NCBI RefSeq assembly: GCF_045291395.1
Contig: NZ_CP152342.1
Location: forward strand, 3,286,001 to 3,350,000
Origin: MR-S7 sp000400995
Lineage (GTDB): Bacteria > Pseudomonadota > Gammaproteobacteria > Burkholderiales > Burkholderiaceae_C
DNA length: 64,000 nt
Reading direction: 5' to 3'
The notes under the pieces are model-generated. The model had not been told where the DNA came from. It made no database searches and worked only from the letters and a program-made list of their open reading frames with translations. Below are positions 1-9,976 of the stretch, piece by piece. How positions within the stretch are numbered: the stretch's first letter is position 1; every line of letters begins with the position of its first letter. Position numbers and translations under genes: made by a program.

Positions 1-1512
1 CCGTTCGCCGTCCGCGGGGTGGATCCTGGCCAGGAAGTCCTCGTACAGCAGCGCAAAGGCGCCGTCCTCGAAACCCAGCATCTGGTAGCAGCGCGCATCC
101 CATTCGACGCGGCCGCTCTCGCAGTCCCATTGCCACAGGCCGTCGCGCACGGCCTGCACGGTGGCGCGCAGGCGCTCCTCGCTGCGGCGGATGGCTTCCT
201 GCAGCGCCTGGTCCTGCGTCACATCGTGTACGTAGCCGTACCAGAGCAGCGTGCCGTCGTCCTCGCGCTGGGGCCGCGCATGGCCGTGCAGCCAGCGCAG
301 GCCGCCTCCGGGGTGGCGCACGCGGTATTTGTGGTCCCAGAGACCCTGCGTGGCCATGCTGGCACGCACGGACGCGGCCAGCGCCGGCAGGTCGGCGGGG
401 TGCACGCGGCTTGCCAGGCCAGCCTCGCCCGCCGGGCCGGCAGCGGGGGGCAGGCCATGCACCTCGAAGAAGCCCGGCGTGGTGAACAGCAGGCGGAAAT
501 CCCCCGCCTCGTCCATGCGGCTCTGAAACAGGCCGCCGGGCACCTCCTGCGCCAGGCGGGCGAAGCGGCGCTCGCCCTGCAGGCGCAGTCGCTCGCTGCG
601 CTCGCGCTGCACGGCCAGCCAGACGGTCAGCAGGGCGCCGAGCAGGATCAGCGCGCTCGTCACGCCGTTGCGCACCAGGCTGCGGGCCACGGTAGCCTGG
701 AACGGCCCGAAGACGGCATGGCGGTCCAAGCCCACGGCGACGATGAGCGGCTGGTCCGGCACGCGGCTCCAGGCATAGAGCCGCCGCACGCCGTCCGGAG
801 GGGCCTCCACGTCGTAGGTGCCCTGCATGCGCTGCGGCTCGAACAGGTGCAGCCGCTCGGGCGGCACCGCGCGGCCGAGCACGGCATCCTGCTGCCGGGA
901 GCGGGCGAGGTAGGTGCCGTCGGTGCGCAGCAGGGAGATGATGTCGCCCGGCCCGTCGAGGATGGCCCGGAAATAGCGGGCGATGTAGTCGGGCGACAGC
1001 GAGAGCACCACCACGCCGTCGAATTCGCCGCCGCGCAGCAGGGGCCGGCTCAGCTGGATCGTCCACTGCCGCGACAGGCGCCCCTGCACGGGCGTCCCCA
1101 CGAACATGCCCGCGGCACGCCGCTCGGCATGCGCCTGGAAATGCTCGCGGTCGCGGATCGACACCTTCTCCTGCGGCCCGCCGGGCGGGGCCAGGTTGGA
1201 ATAGACGATGTCGCCGCCCGCATCGGCGACGGCCACCTGCACGAGCACGCCCAAGGGGTAGGCGTCGAACACCGTCGTGACCATTTGCCGGAAAGCCGCC
1301 CCGTCTCCGGCGGCATAGCCGGTCGCCAGGCTTTGCAGGGTGTAGTCCAGCCCCGACAGCAGGGTCTGCACCTGCACGGACACCGCATGGGATATCTGGC
1401 CCACCCGCAGCCAGGTCTGCGCCTCGGTTTCGCGCTGCTGCGTGCGGTAGCCGTTGAGCAGCACCGACCAGTAGGCGCCCATGGCCAGCACCAGGCAGGC
1501 GATGCCCGCCAC
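1..1512 (-). CDS. Membrane sensor protein with extracytoplasmic sensing domain and PAS domains (5' part only)
   Basis: The frame is open from near 1512 to the window edge, so the C-terminus is missing. The visible protein has an N-terminal membrane segment (LVAGIACLVLAMGAYW), a periplasmic region of about 250 residues resembling a Cache-type sensing domain, a second membrane segment (SALILLGALLTVWLAV), then a PAS-like domain with a PAC-style tail (WRHP-type region near GGGLRWLHGHARPQRE) and the start of another PAS (ERLRATVQAVRDGLWQWD). Such proteins usually end in GGDEF, EAL or histidine kinase output domains, which cannot be seen here. The start is uncertain. GTG 1512 is the first reasonable in-frame codon. 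An ATG at 1580 has a good ribosome site but runs into a stop after 15 codons in another frame, so a frameshift near 1540-1560 is possible. It lies 7 bases downstream of queG. Confidence 0.6.
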   Translation of the reverse strand, partial: MAGIACLVLAMGAYWSVLLNGYRTQQRETEAQTWLRVGQISHAVSVQVQTLLSGLDYTLQSLATGYAAGDGAAFRQMVTTVFDAYPLGVLVQVAVADAGGDIVYSNLAPPGGPQEKVSIRDREHFQAHAERRAAGMFVGTPVQGRLSRQWTIQLSRPLLRGGEFDGVVVLSLSPDYIARYFRAILDGPGDIISLLRTDGTYLARSRQQDAVLGRAVPPERLHLFEPQRMQGTYDVEAPPDGVRRLYAWSRVPDQPLIVAVGLDRHAVFGPFQATVARSLVRNGVTSALILLGALLTVWLAVQRERSERLRLQGERRFARLAQEVPGGLFQSRMDEAGDFRLLFTTPGFFEVHGLPPAAGPAGEAGLASRVHPADLPALAASVRASMATQGLWDHKYRVRHPGGGLRWLHGHARPQREDDGTLLWYGYVHDVTQDQALQEAIRRSEERLRATVQAVRDGLWQWDCESGRVEWDARCYQMLGFEDGAFALLYEDFLARIHPADGER

Positions 1513-1587
1513 CAGATTCCATGCGAACGGTGTCAGCCCCGCTGGGAAGCGGGCGGGAAAAAGGCGGTCTTGGTGGGCATGTCCGTC

Positions 1588-2664
1588 CTATTGTTGCGCC
1601 AGGGCCCAGCCTACATGCTCGCGCACCAGGGCGCTGCCGTGCTCTGCACGGGTGCGCAGCGCGGCCTCGAGCGCGGGCGCCTGCGCCGGGCCGGCAGCGC
1701 GCAGCGCATTGCCCAGCGCCACGGCGATGTTGCGCAGCCAGCGCTCGTGGCCGATGCGGCGGATCGGCCCGCCCTCGGTCATGCGCAGGAAGGTGGCTTC
1801 GTCCCAGGAGAACAGGTGCGCGAGCTGCTGCGCCACCAGGCCTGTGCGCGCGTCGAAGTCCGGCAGCCTGCTTGTCTGCGCGAACTTGTTCCAGGGACAG
1901 ATGAGCTGGCAGTCGTCGCAGCCGTAGATGCGGTTGCCTATGAGCGGGCGCAGCTCCAGGGGGATGCTGCCCGCGTGCTCGATGGTCAGGTACGAGATGC
2001 AGCGCCGCGCGTCCACGCGGTGCGGCGCCACGATGGCCTGCGTCGGGCACACGTCCATGCAGGCCTGGCAGCTGCCGCAGTGCGCACTGACGGGCGCGGT
2101 GGGCTCCAGCGCCATGTCCACGTAGATCTCGCCGAGGAAGAACATGGAGCCCGCCTCGCGCGAGAGCACCAGCGTATGCTTGCCCCGCCAGCCCTGGCCG
2201 CTGCGGCGCGCGAGTTCCGCCTCCAGCACCGGAGCCGAGTCGGTGAACACGCGGTGGCCGAAGGGTCCCACCGCCTCGGCGACGCGGTCGCTGAGCTTTT
2301 GCAGCCGCGCGCGCAGCACCTTGTGGTAGTCGCGGCCCCGGGCGTAGACGGAGACGACGGCCTCCTGCGGGCGCGCCAGCCGGCCCAGCTCGACGGCCTG
2401 CCACTCCGGCGCCGTATCGCGCGGCAGGTAGTCCATGCGCGCGGTGATCACGCTCACGGTGCCGGGCACCAGCTCGGCCGGCCGGGCGCGCTTGAGGCCG
2501 TGGGCCGCCATGTAGTGCATCTCGCCATGGAACCCCTGGGCCAGCCATTGCATCAATCCGGGTTCGGCTTCGGACAAATCCACCCCCGCCACGCCGATTT
2601 GGGAAAATCCCAGCTCGCGGGCCCAGCCTCGTATCTGAGGAACAAGTTGACTGCTGCACACCAT
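1588..2664 (-). CDS. queG: Epoxyqueuosine reductase QueG
   Basis: QueG reduces epoxyqueuosine to queuosine in tRNA, the last step of queuosine synthesis, using cobalamin and two [4Fe-4S] clusters in the cytoplasm. The protein has 358 residues, normal for the family. The two ferredoxin-like cluster motifs are visible: CGSCQACMDVCP and CDDCQLICPWN. The C-terminus (HEAT-like region ending HVGWALAQQ) is typical. The open frame extends upstream to 3126, but that stretch is antisense to tsaE. ATG 2664 is chosen because it gives the normal QueG N-terminus (MVCSSQLVPQIRGWARELG) and sits next to a TACAAT hexamer. It is transcribed divergently from tsaE, a common arrangement in Burkholderiales. Confidence 0.93.
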   Translation of the reverse strand: MVCSSQLVPQIRGWARELGFSQIGVAGVDLSEAEPGLMQWLAQGFHGEMHYMAAHGLKRARPAELVPGTVSVITARMDYLPRDTAPEWQAVELGRLARPQEAVVSVYARGRDYHKVLRARLQKLSDRVAEAVGPFGHRVFTDSAPVLEAELARRSGQGWRGKHTLVLSREAGSMFFLGEIYVDMALEPTAPVSAHCGSCQACMDVCPTQAIVAPHRVDARRCISYLTIEHAGSIPLELRPLIGNRIYGCDDCQLICPWNKFAQTSRLPDFDARTGLVAQQLAHLFSWDEATFLRMTEGGPIRRIGHERWLRNIAVALGNALRAAGPAQAPALEAALRTRAEHGSALVREHVGWALAQQ

Positions 2665-2673
2665 TACCGCCAA

Positions 2674-2679
2674 ATTGTA
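2674..2679 (-). promoter_or_regulatory. Possible -10 element for queG
   Basis: On the minus strand TACAAT lies about 10 bases upstream of the queG ATG. No good -35 hexamer is seen at 17 bases, and a transcript from here would have almost no leader. On the plus strand TTGACT at 2647 could be the -35 of a weak divergent tsaE promoter. Confidence 0.3.
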
Positions 2680-2703
2680 GAAAGCCCTCCCCTGCACAGC
2701 CTG

Positions 2704-3162
2704 GTGCAGCATTGGCAGAGCGAGGACGACACGGCCCTGTGCGCCGCGCGGCTGGCCGCTCAGCCCGGCCTGCGCAATGCCTTCATCACCCTGCATGGCG
2801 ACCTGGGCGCGGGCAAGACCACGCTGGTGCGCCACCTGCTGCGCGCGCTGGGGGTGCAAGGCCGCATCAAGAGCCCGACCTATGCGGTGGTGGAGCCGCA
2901 CCAGGCGAGGGACCTGCCCGTCTGGCACTTCGACTTCTACCGCTTCACCGATCCGCGCGAGTGGGAGGACGCGGGCTTCCGCGACATCTTCGCCGGCCCC
3001 GGCCTCAAGCTTGCCGAATGGCCCGGGAACGCAGGAAGCCTCACCCCGCCTGCGGATATTGCTATTTACATTGAAGCAGTGGATGATCACGCCCGGCACG
3101 TGACGCTGCAGGCCCACACGCCCCATGGCCGTGACGTGCTCCTAGGACTTTCCACGCCATGA
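2704..3162 (+). CDS. tsaE: tRNA threonylcarbamoyladenosine biosynthesis ATPase TsaE
   Basis: TsaE is the small P-loop ATPase that cycles the TsaB-TsaD complex during synthesis of the t6A modification of tRNAs. The Walker A motif GDLGAGKTTLV is clear, followed by the family blocks IKSPTYAVVE and WHFDFYR, and LKLAEWP near the end. With GTG 2704 the protein has 152 residues, the usual TsaE size. TTG 2647 would add 19 residues and is the alternative. The very long frame upstream of this gene is antisense to queG and the sensor gene and is not part of it. The stop overlaps the amiC start (ATGA), so the two are probably cotranscribed. Confidence 0.88.
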   Translation: MQHWQSEDDTALCAARLAAQPGLRNAFITLHGDLGAGKTTLVRHLLRALGVQGRIKSPTYAVVEPHQARDLPVWHFDFYRFTDPREWEDAGFRDIFAGPGLKLAEWPGNAGSLTPPADIAIYIEAVDDHARHVTLQAHTPHGRDVLLGLSTP

Positions 3163-4556
3163 GTGACGCGCCCCCACCCCGCTCACGCTCCACCCGCCGC
3201 TCTCTGCTGCAGGCAGGCAGCCTGGTGCTGCTGCTGGGCGCGCAGCAGATCGCGCGCGGCGCCGCCATCGTGGCGGTGCGCGTGTGGCCCGCGCAGGACT
3301 ACTCGCGCGTGACCATCGAGTCCGATCGCCAGCTGGTCGCCAAGCAGTTCTTCGTGGCCACGCCGCCGCGCCTGGCGGTGGACATCGAGGGCATCGACCT
3401 CAACCCCTCGCTGCGCGAGCTGGTGGCCCGGGTCATGCCGGACGACCCCAACATCGCCGGCATCCGCGTGGGGCAGAACGCACCCGGCGTGGTGCGCCTG
3501 GTGGTGGATTTGAAGCAGGCCGCGCTGCCGCAGGTGTTCACGCTGCCGCCCATCGCGGCCTACCAGCACCGGCTGGTGTTCGACCTCTACCCCGCCCAGG
3601 CGCCCGACCCGCTGGAAGCGCTGATCGCCGAGCGGCTACGCGAGGCGCCGCTGACCACCCCCGCGCCGCCACCGGCGTCCCTGGCGGAAGACCCGCTCGG
3701 CGACCTGATCGCCCAGCACAGCCTCAAGGTCCCGCCAGTGCCCGCGGCACCGGCCGCACCCGCACAGCAGCCCCCTCTGGCCGCCTCTCCGCCGGCGCGC
3801 CCGCCGGCACCCACCGTGGCCCGGGCAACGGACCGCCTCATCATCGTCGCCCTCGACCCGGGCCACGGAGGGGAAGACCCGGGCGCCATCGGTCCCGGCG
3901 GCACGCGCGAGAAGGACGTGGTGCTCAAGGTGGCCCACCTCCTGCGCGACCGCATCAACGCCACCAGCGTGGGCGGCAACCCCATGCGCGCCTTCCTCAC
4001 GCGCGACGCGGACTACTTCGTGCCCCTGGCCACGCGCGTGGACAAGGCACGGCGCGTGCAGGCGGACCTGTTCGTCTCCATCCACGCCGATGCGTTCACC
4101 ACTCCGGCCGCGCGCGGGGCCAGCGTGTTCGCGCTGAGCCAGAGCGGCGCCTCCAGCTCGGCCGCGCGCTGGCTCGCCAACAAGGAGAACCAGGCCGACC
4201 TGATCGGCGGCGTGAACGTCGGCTCGCAGCGCGACCGCCACCTGCAGCGCGCGCTGCTCGACATGAGCACCACGGCGCAGATCAACGACAGCCTCAAGCT
4301 CGGCAGCGTGCTGCTGGGCGAGATCGGCGGCATGGCCCGGCTGCACAAGCCGCGCGTGGAGCAGGCGGGCTTCGCCGTGCTCAAGGCACCCGACATTCCC
4401 AGCGTGCTGGTGGAGACCGCCTTCATCAGCAACCCCGAGGAAGAGGCCAAGCTGCGGTCGAGCGCCTACCAGCAGCAGTTGGCCGATGCGCTGATGCGCG
4501 GCATCATCCGGTACTTCGCCAAGAACCCGCCGCTGGCGCGCAGCCGGTCCGTGTGA
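3159..4556 (+). CDS. amiC: N-acetylmuramoyl-L-alanine amidase with AMIN domain (AmiC type)
   Basis: This periplasmic zinc amidase cleaves the amide bond between MurNAc and L-Ala to split septal peptidoglycan during daughter-cell separation. The N-terminus has a twin-arginine signal (STRRSLLQAGSLVLLLG), consistent with Tat export of AmiA/AmiC. An AMIN domain follows (about residues 35-140), then a Pro/Ala-rich linker (about 165-220), then the amidase_3 domain with VALDPGHGGEDPGAIG, SIHADAF and LVETAFISNPEEE carrying the zinc ligands and catalytic Glu. The length of 465 residues is normal. The start overlaps the tsaE stop by four bases. Confidence 0.94.
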   Translation: MSDAPPPRSRSTRRSLLQAGSLVLLLGAQQIARGAAIVAVRVWPAQDYSRVTIESDRQLVAKQFFVATPPRLAVDIEGIDLNPSLRELVARVMPDDPNIAGIRVGQNAPGVVRLVVDLKQAALPQVFTLPPIAAYQHRLVFDLYPAQAPDPLEALIAERLREAPLTTPAPPPASLAEDPLGDLIAQHSLKVPPVPAAPAAPAQQPPLAASPPARPPAPTVARATDRLIIVALDPGHGGEDPGAIGPGGTREKDVVLKVAHLLRDRINATSVGGNPMRAFLTRDADYFVPLATRVDKARRVQADLFVSIHADAFTTPAARGASVFALSQSGASSSAARWLANKENQADLIGGVNVGSQRDRHLQRALLDMSTTAQINDSLKLGSVLLGEIGGMARLHKPRVEQAGFAVLKAPDIPSVLVETAFISNPEEEAKLRSSAYQQQLADALMRGIIRYFAKNPPLARSRSV

Positions 4557-4591
4557 CCGGCGCGGCGCGGGCGGCGCACCAGGAGACCACC

Positions 4592-4924
4592 ATGGCACTG
4601 CCCCACGCCCAATCCTCCGAAGTCGTCAGCGTCCGGCCCCTGGGCCAGTGCCTGACCGAGGCCACCACCTTCGCCATCATCAAGGCGCAGCAACTGGAAG
4701 TGATCCGCGTGGTGCTGCCCGCGGGCAAGGCCCTGCGCCAGCACGACACGCCCGGCGAGATCACCGTGCAGTGCATAGAGGGCGAGGTGGAGTTCAGCGT
4801 CGGACCCACGGCGCACATGCTGCGCGCAGGCGATTTCCTGCACCTGGCACCGCGCGCGCCGCATGCGCTGCGCGCGATCCGGGACGCGTCGCTGCTCGTC
4901 ACCATCTGCCTGGCACCGGGCTAG
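4592..4924 (+). CDS. Small cupin-domain protein
   Basis: The 110-residue protein has a single conserved beta-barrel cupin pattern: LPAGKALRQHDTPGEITVQ, then GEVEFSV, then LRAGDFLHLAPRAPHALRA. It resembles the stand-alone cupins often found beside stress genes. No substrate can be named, and only some of the usual metal-binding His/Glu residues are present (RQHDTPGE and PHAL). ATG 4592 follows an AGGAG ribosome site. It lies 35 bases after amiC and may be its cotranscribed neighbour. Cytoplasmic, since no signal peptide is seen. Confidence 0.8.
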   Translation: MALPHAQSSEVVSVRPLGQCLTEATTFAIIKAQQLEVIRVVLPAGKALRQHDTPGEITVQCIEGEVEFSVGPTAHMLRAGDFLHLAPRAPHALRAIRDASLLVTICLAPG

Positions 4925-5027
4925 TCCTACAGCCGGCGAATGGGCACACCTACAGCCCCGCGCAGGAGCGCAGGGCACAGTGAAGACATCCACCCACACA
5001 GGGTGCTTTCACGACAAGGAGCCCATC

Positions 5028-5261
5028 ATGAACTACCGTCATCTTCTCTCCGCAGCCGCCTGCGCAGCAGCGCTGGGCATGGTCGGCTGCTCCAGCAATC
5101 CCACGAATGCGCAGATCGGCACCGGCGTAGGCGCCGTGGCCGGGGGCGTAGTGGGTAGCGCGCTCGGCGGCACGGCCGCTACGGTCGGCGGCGCCGCTGC
5201 CGGCGCGCTGATCGGCCACGAACTGGGCGAAGACCGCGACGGCCGCCAGGGCCGCCGCTAA
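5028..5261 (+). CDS. Small glycine-zipper lipoprotein (OsmB-like)
   Basis: The 77-residue protein starts with a lipoprotein signal peptide ending in the lipobox MVGC (Cys about residue 21). The mature part is a glycine zipper (IGTGVGAVAGGVVG, then GGAAAGALIGHELG) followed by a short basic tail. This pattern is typical of OsmB/SlyB-like outer-membrane lipoproteins of the envelope-stress type; the precise function is unknown. ATG 5028 follows AAGGAG. A close paralogue lies at 6155, on the other side of dedA, suggesting local duplication. Confidence 0.8.
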   Translation: MNYRHLLSAAACAAALGMVGCSSNPTNAQIGTGVGAVAGGVVGSALGGTAATVGGAAAGALIGHELGEDRDGRQGRR

Positions 5262-5263
5262 AG

Positions 5264-5318
5264 CGTTTGAAGCCAAAGCGGCCTCTTGCGCCCGCCCAGC
5301 GGGCGCGAGCAGCTACTT
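5264..5318. repeat. Dispersed hairpin repeat, family A
   Basis: Read on the minus strand the segment contains AGCTGCTCGCGCC, an inverted half GGGCGCAAGAGGCC, and a TTTGG tail. This is the same layout as the other family A copies in this window. It forms a strong hairpin (GCGCCCGC paired with GCGGGCGC) between the lipoprotein gene and the end of dedA. Confidence 0.65.
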
Positions 5319-5969
5319 AAACCGTAGCAGAGGCGCTTTTGCGGCTGGCCCGCCAAGCCCCTCCGATGGCGATGAGGCCGGGGACGAAGATCATCGCCCA
5401 GATGATCTTGTCCAGGTGCTGCTGCACCCAGGCGAGGTTGCCGAAAAAGTAGCCTGCGGTGCAGATGCCCATCACCCACAGTACGGCCCCCCCACGTTGT
5501 AGGCGGTGAACTTGCCGCGGCCCATGGCCGCCACGCCTGCCACGAACGGGGCAAAGGTGCGGATGAAGGGCATGAATCGCGCCAGCACGATGGTGATGCC
5601 GCCATAACGCTCATAGAACGCATGGGCCTGGTCGAACGCCCGCTTGTTGAACCAGCGCGAGTTGTTCCACTGGAACACTTTCGGCCCGAAATAGCGGCCG
5701 ATGCTGTAGTTGCACTGGTCCCCCAGGATCGCAGCTACCAGCAGGACGGCGCAGGCCAGCGGAAAGCTCATGAGGCCGGCGCCGCTGAGCGCGCCCACGA
5801 CGAACAGCAGCGAATCGCCGGGCAGGAAGGGCATGACCACCACGCCCGTCTCCACAAACACGATGATGAACAGCAACGCGTACACCCAGGGCCCGTAGCT
5901 CGCGACGAAGGCCGCGAGATGCTTATCCACGTGCAGGATGAAATCGATCAGGAACTGGAAGACTTCCAA
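5317..5969 (-). CDS. DedA-family membrane protein (frameshifted near 5487)
   Basis: DedA proteins are inner-membrane proteins of the SNARE-associated/VTT family, linked to membrane lipid carrier recycling and proton-motive-force homeostasis. The first 160 residues read normally: FIIVFVETGVVVMPFLPGDS, GDQCNYSIGRYFG and RFMPFIRTFAPFVAG are all hallmark DedA blocks. At YNVGG the frame fails and stops at 5472. In the frame reached by adding one G to the run of seven (plus-strand C7, 5487-5493), translation continues as AVLWVMGICTAGYFFGNLAW to a stop at 5317, giving the normal length of about 217 residues. The likely cause is an under-called homopolymer. If real, the last two membrane segments are lost. 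Confidence 0.85.
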
Positions 5970-6154
5970 AACGGCAACCTCTTGTGACTGGCGCCGTACT
6001 GTAGCGCCTCACCCGGATGCCCCTGGCATGCCCTGTGGCACTGCCGGTGCGTTCTTAGCAATCGGACACAACCGCTCGCAAAACGGTACGCATTGGACGG
6101 CTGCGCTTCAAAGAGCGCGGGCATAGTCGGGCCATCTACAAGGAGGAACACACC

Positions 6155-6400
6155 ATGACCGCACGATTCACCCGCACCCTGGCCGCCGCCGCCCTGATCG
6201 CCGGCGCACTGGCACTCTCTGGCTGCGCGCACCGTCCCACCAACAGCCAGATCGGCACCGGCGTGGGGGCCGTTGCGGGCGGCCTGGTCGGCAATGCCGT
6301 GTTCGGCTCCACGCTCGGGACCGTCGGGGGAGCGGCCGCCGGCGCGCTGATCGGCAACGAAGTCGGCCGCAACAACGACCGCGGCCACCGCCGCCGCTGA
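6155..6400 (+). CDS. Small glycine-zipper lipoprotein (OsmB-like), paralogue of the gene at 5028
   Basis: The 81-residue protein has a signal peptide with lipobox LSGC (Cys about residue 24), then HRPTNSQIGTGVGAVAGG and GTVGGAAAGALIGNEVG, and a basic His/Arg-rich tail. It shares the zipper core with the lipoprotein at 5028. A strong AAGGAGG ribosome site precedes ATG 6155. It is predicted to sit in the outer membrane facing the periplasm. The role in envelope stress is inferred from the family only. Confidence 0.8.
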   Translation: MTARFTRTLAAAALIAGALALSGCAHRPTNSQIGTGVGAVAGGLVGNAVFGSTLGTVGGAAAGALIGNEVGRNNDRGHRRR

Positions 6401-6450
6401 CCGGCCCGCCCAGCACCTGCGGGCCTGGCCGCGCTGCATAGAATGCACCG

Positions 6451-8382
6451 GTGAACGCGCCCGCACCGACCTCTCCTTCCCGCCGCCCCATCCGCGACCT
6501 GCCCGACGAGCTCATCAGCCAGATTGCGGCGGGCGAAGTGGTCGAGCGCCCAGCCTCCGCCGTGCGCGAGCTGGTGGACAACGCGCTGGACGCCGGGGCC
6601 ACTGCCATCACCGTGCGCCTGTCCGCGGGCGGCGTGCGCCTGATCTCCGTGGAGGACGACGGCGCCGGCATTCCGCAGGACGAGTTGCCTGTGGCCCTGC
6701 GCCGCCACGCCACGAGCAAGATCGCCAGCCTGGACGACCTGGAGTCCGTCGCCACCATGGGCTTTCGCGGCGAAGCGCTGGCGGCTATCGCGTCGGTGTC
6801 GGAGATGTCGCTGCTCTCGCGCACCGCGCAGCAGCCCAGCGCCTTCCTGCTGCACGCCCCGACAGGCGAGCTGCGTCCTGCCGCGCGCGGCCAGGGGACG
6901 ACCGTGGAGGTGAAGGAGCTGTTCTTCTCCACCCCCGCGCGGCGCAAATTCCTCAAGACCGACGCCACCGAACTCGCCCACTGCATCGAGGCCGTGCGCC
7001 GCCACGCGCTGGCGCGACCGGACGTGGGCTTCGCCATCTGGCACGAGGGAAAGCTGGTCGAGCAGTGGCGCGCCACGCTGGCACCCGATGCGCCTGCCGA
7101 TGAGAGCGCACTGCGCGAGGCGCTGGACCGACGCCTGGCCGACGTGCTGGGCGACGATTTCCTGCGCGACTCCGTGGCCGTGCACCAGCGCACGGGCCAT
7201 GTCACCGTGACCGGCCGCGCGGGCCTGCCCGATACCGCCCGCTCGCGCGCCGACCAGCAGTTCTGCTACGTGAACGGCCGATTCGTGCGCGACAAGGTGC
7301 TCACCCATGCGGCCCGCAGCGCCTACGAGGACGTCCTGCACGGCCAGCGGCAGCCCGTGTATGCGCTCTATGTGCGCATCGACCCGCAGCGGGTGGACGT
7401 GAACGTGCACCCCACCAAGATCGAAGTGCGCTTCCGCGACAGCCGCGAGGTGCACCAAGCCGTGCGCCACGCCGTGGAGAACGCGCTGGCTGCGCCCCGC
7501 GCACAGGCGCTGGCCGCTGCCGCAGAATCCCCCGGCGGCACGCCAGTCCCGGCAGCGCCGGAATACACATCAAATAGGCCACAAACGCCCATCTGGCAAG
7601 CGCAAGCAGCTATCAAATTCGACAACCCCACCGGCCACAAGGTATCCGACCTGCAGGCGCTGTGGTCCCCCTCCGCGCCGCCGGCGGCTGCTGACGAGGA
7701 CGTGGCGCCCGCACCGGCCGGGGCGTCGCAGCGCGAGGCTGCCGCAGCGTGGCCGGCCAGCGTTTCGCTCCCTGCCGTGCAGGACGAGGCGTCTGCCTGG
7801 CCGCTGGGCCGCGCCGTGGCGCAGATCCACGGCGTGTACATCCTGGCCGAGAGTGCGCAAGGCCTCGTCGTGGTGGACATGCACGCGGCCCATGAACGCA
7901 TCGTCTACGAGCGCCTCAAGTCCCAGGTGGACAGCGGCGCGCGCATCGCCAGCCAGCCGCTGCTGATTCCCGCCACCTTCGCCGCCACTCCCGAGGAGGT
8001 GGCCACCGCCGAGGCCCATGGCGACACGCTGGACATGCTGGGGCTGGAGATCGCCCCTTTCTCCCCCCGCACCCTGGCCGTGCGCGCCGTCCCCACCACG
8101 CTGGCGCAGGGCAATCCGGTGGAACTGGCGCGCAGCGTGCTCGCCGAACTGGCCACGCACGACGCGAGCACCGTGGTGCAGCGTGCGCAGAGCGAGATCC
8201 TGGGCACCATGGCCTGCCACGGCGCGGTGCGCGCCAATCGCCGCCTCACGCTGGACGAGATGAACGCCCTGTTGCGCCAGATGGAAGTGACGGAGCGCTC
8301 CGACCAGTGCAACCACGGGCGCCCCACCTGGCGCCAGCTCACGATGAAAGAGCTCGACGCGCTTTTCCTGCGCGGGCGCTGA
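6451..8382 (+). CDS. mutL: DNA mismatch repair protein MutL
   Basis: MutL couples MutS mismatch recognition to strand removal. The N-terminal GHKL ATPase domain shows LISQIAAGEVVERPASAVRE, LVDNALDAGAT and MGFRGEALAAIASV. A linker of about 150 residues, rich in Ala and Pro, follows (roughly residues 345-450). The C-terminal domain has VDMHAAHERIVYE, which fits the DQHA(X)2E(X)4E endonuclease motif with Q replaced by M, plus ACHGAVRA and CNHGRPT. This is the nicking type of MutL found in bacteria without MutH. Start is GTG 6451, giving 643 residues. The linker contains a family A repeat in frame (7573-7620). Confidence 0.95.
   Translation: MNAPAPTSPSRRPIRDLPDELISQIAAGEVVERPASAVRELVDNALDAGATAITVRLSAGGVRLISVEDDGAGIPQDELPVALRRHATSKIASLDDLESVATMGFRGEALAAIASVSEMSLLSRTAQQPSAFLLHAPTGELRPAARGQGTTVEVKELFFSTPARRKFLKTDATELAHCIEAVRRHALARPDVGFAIWHEGKLVEQWRATLAPDAPADESALREALDRRLADVLGDDFLRDSVAVHQRTGHVTVTGRAGLPDTARSRADQQFCYVNGRFVRDKVLTHAARSAYEDVLHGQRQPVYALYVRIDPQRVDVNVHPTKIEVRFRDSREVHQAVRHAVENALAAPRAQALAAAAESPGGTPVPAAPEYTSNRPQTPIWQAQAAIKFDNPTGHKVSDLQALWSPSAPPAAADEDVAPAPAGASQREAAAAWPASVSLPAVQDEASAWPLGRAVAQIHGVYILAESAQGLVVVDMHAAHERIVYERLKSQVDSGARIASQPLLIPATFAATPEEVATAEAHGDTLDMLGLEIAPFSPRTLAVRAVPTTLAQGNPVELARSVLAELATHDASTVVQRAQSEILGTMACHGAVRANRRLTLDEMNALLRQMEVTERSDQCNHGRPTWRQLTMKELDALFLRGR
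7573..7620. repeat. Family A repeat lying inside the mutL coding sequence
   Basis: Read on the minus strand this contains ATAGCTGCTTGCGCTTGCC, then a TTTGTGGCCTATTTG tail, matching the prophage copy at 36812-36862. In mutL it encodes SNRPQTPIWQAQAAIKFDN in the disordered linker, so the reading frame is kept. Confidence 0.7.
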
Positions 8383-8612
8383 TCTCCTCCCTGCTTTGCG
8401 TACGCCATGCAGTCATGGCGTGGCCTCTTCTCCCTCTGCCCATCATGGTCCGCACCCATGGCACTGCCGTGGTGCGGAGCAGCGCATGGGTGTGCACGGC
8501 CGCACCAAGGTCGGACACCCCTCACCAAACAGGTGCATAACCACATGTCTTTTTGGCATAATTCGATGCTGCATTGCCGCATTTGTCCATTTCCAGAGCA
8601 GAAAGTCCTTGT
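8383..8612. other. Intergenic region between mutL and gdhA
   Basis: No gene is seen. It holds an imperfect inverted repeat just after mutL (CGCCATG-cagt-CATGGCG near 8403) and a less GC-rich stretch ahead of gdhA with CATAAT at 8557-8562, a candidate -10. No convincing -35 was found. Confidence 0.5.
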
Positions 8613-9956
<1,344 letters not shown>

Positions 9957-9976
9957 CCCAGACCTGCGCCGCAGGA

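Noticed and set aside
19..2640. A very long plus-strand open frame (part of a 1047-codon frame)
   Set aside because: It is antisense to the sensor gene and queG, is full of Arg/Ala/His low-complexity sequence, and only its last 150 codons (tsaE) match a known family.
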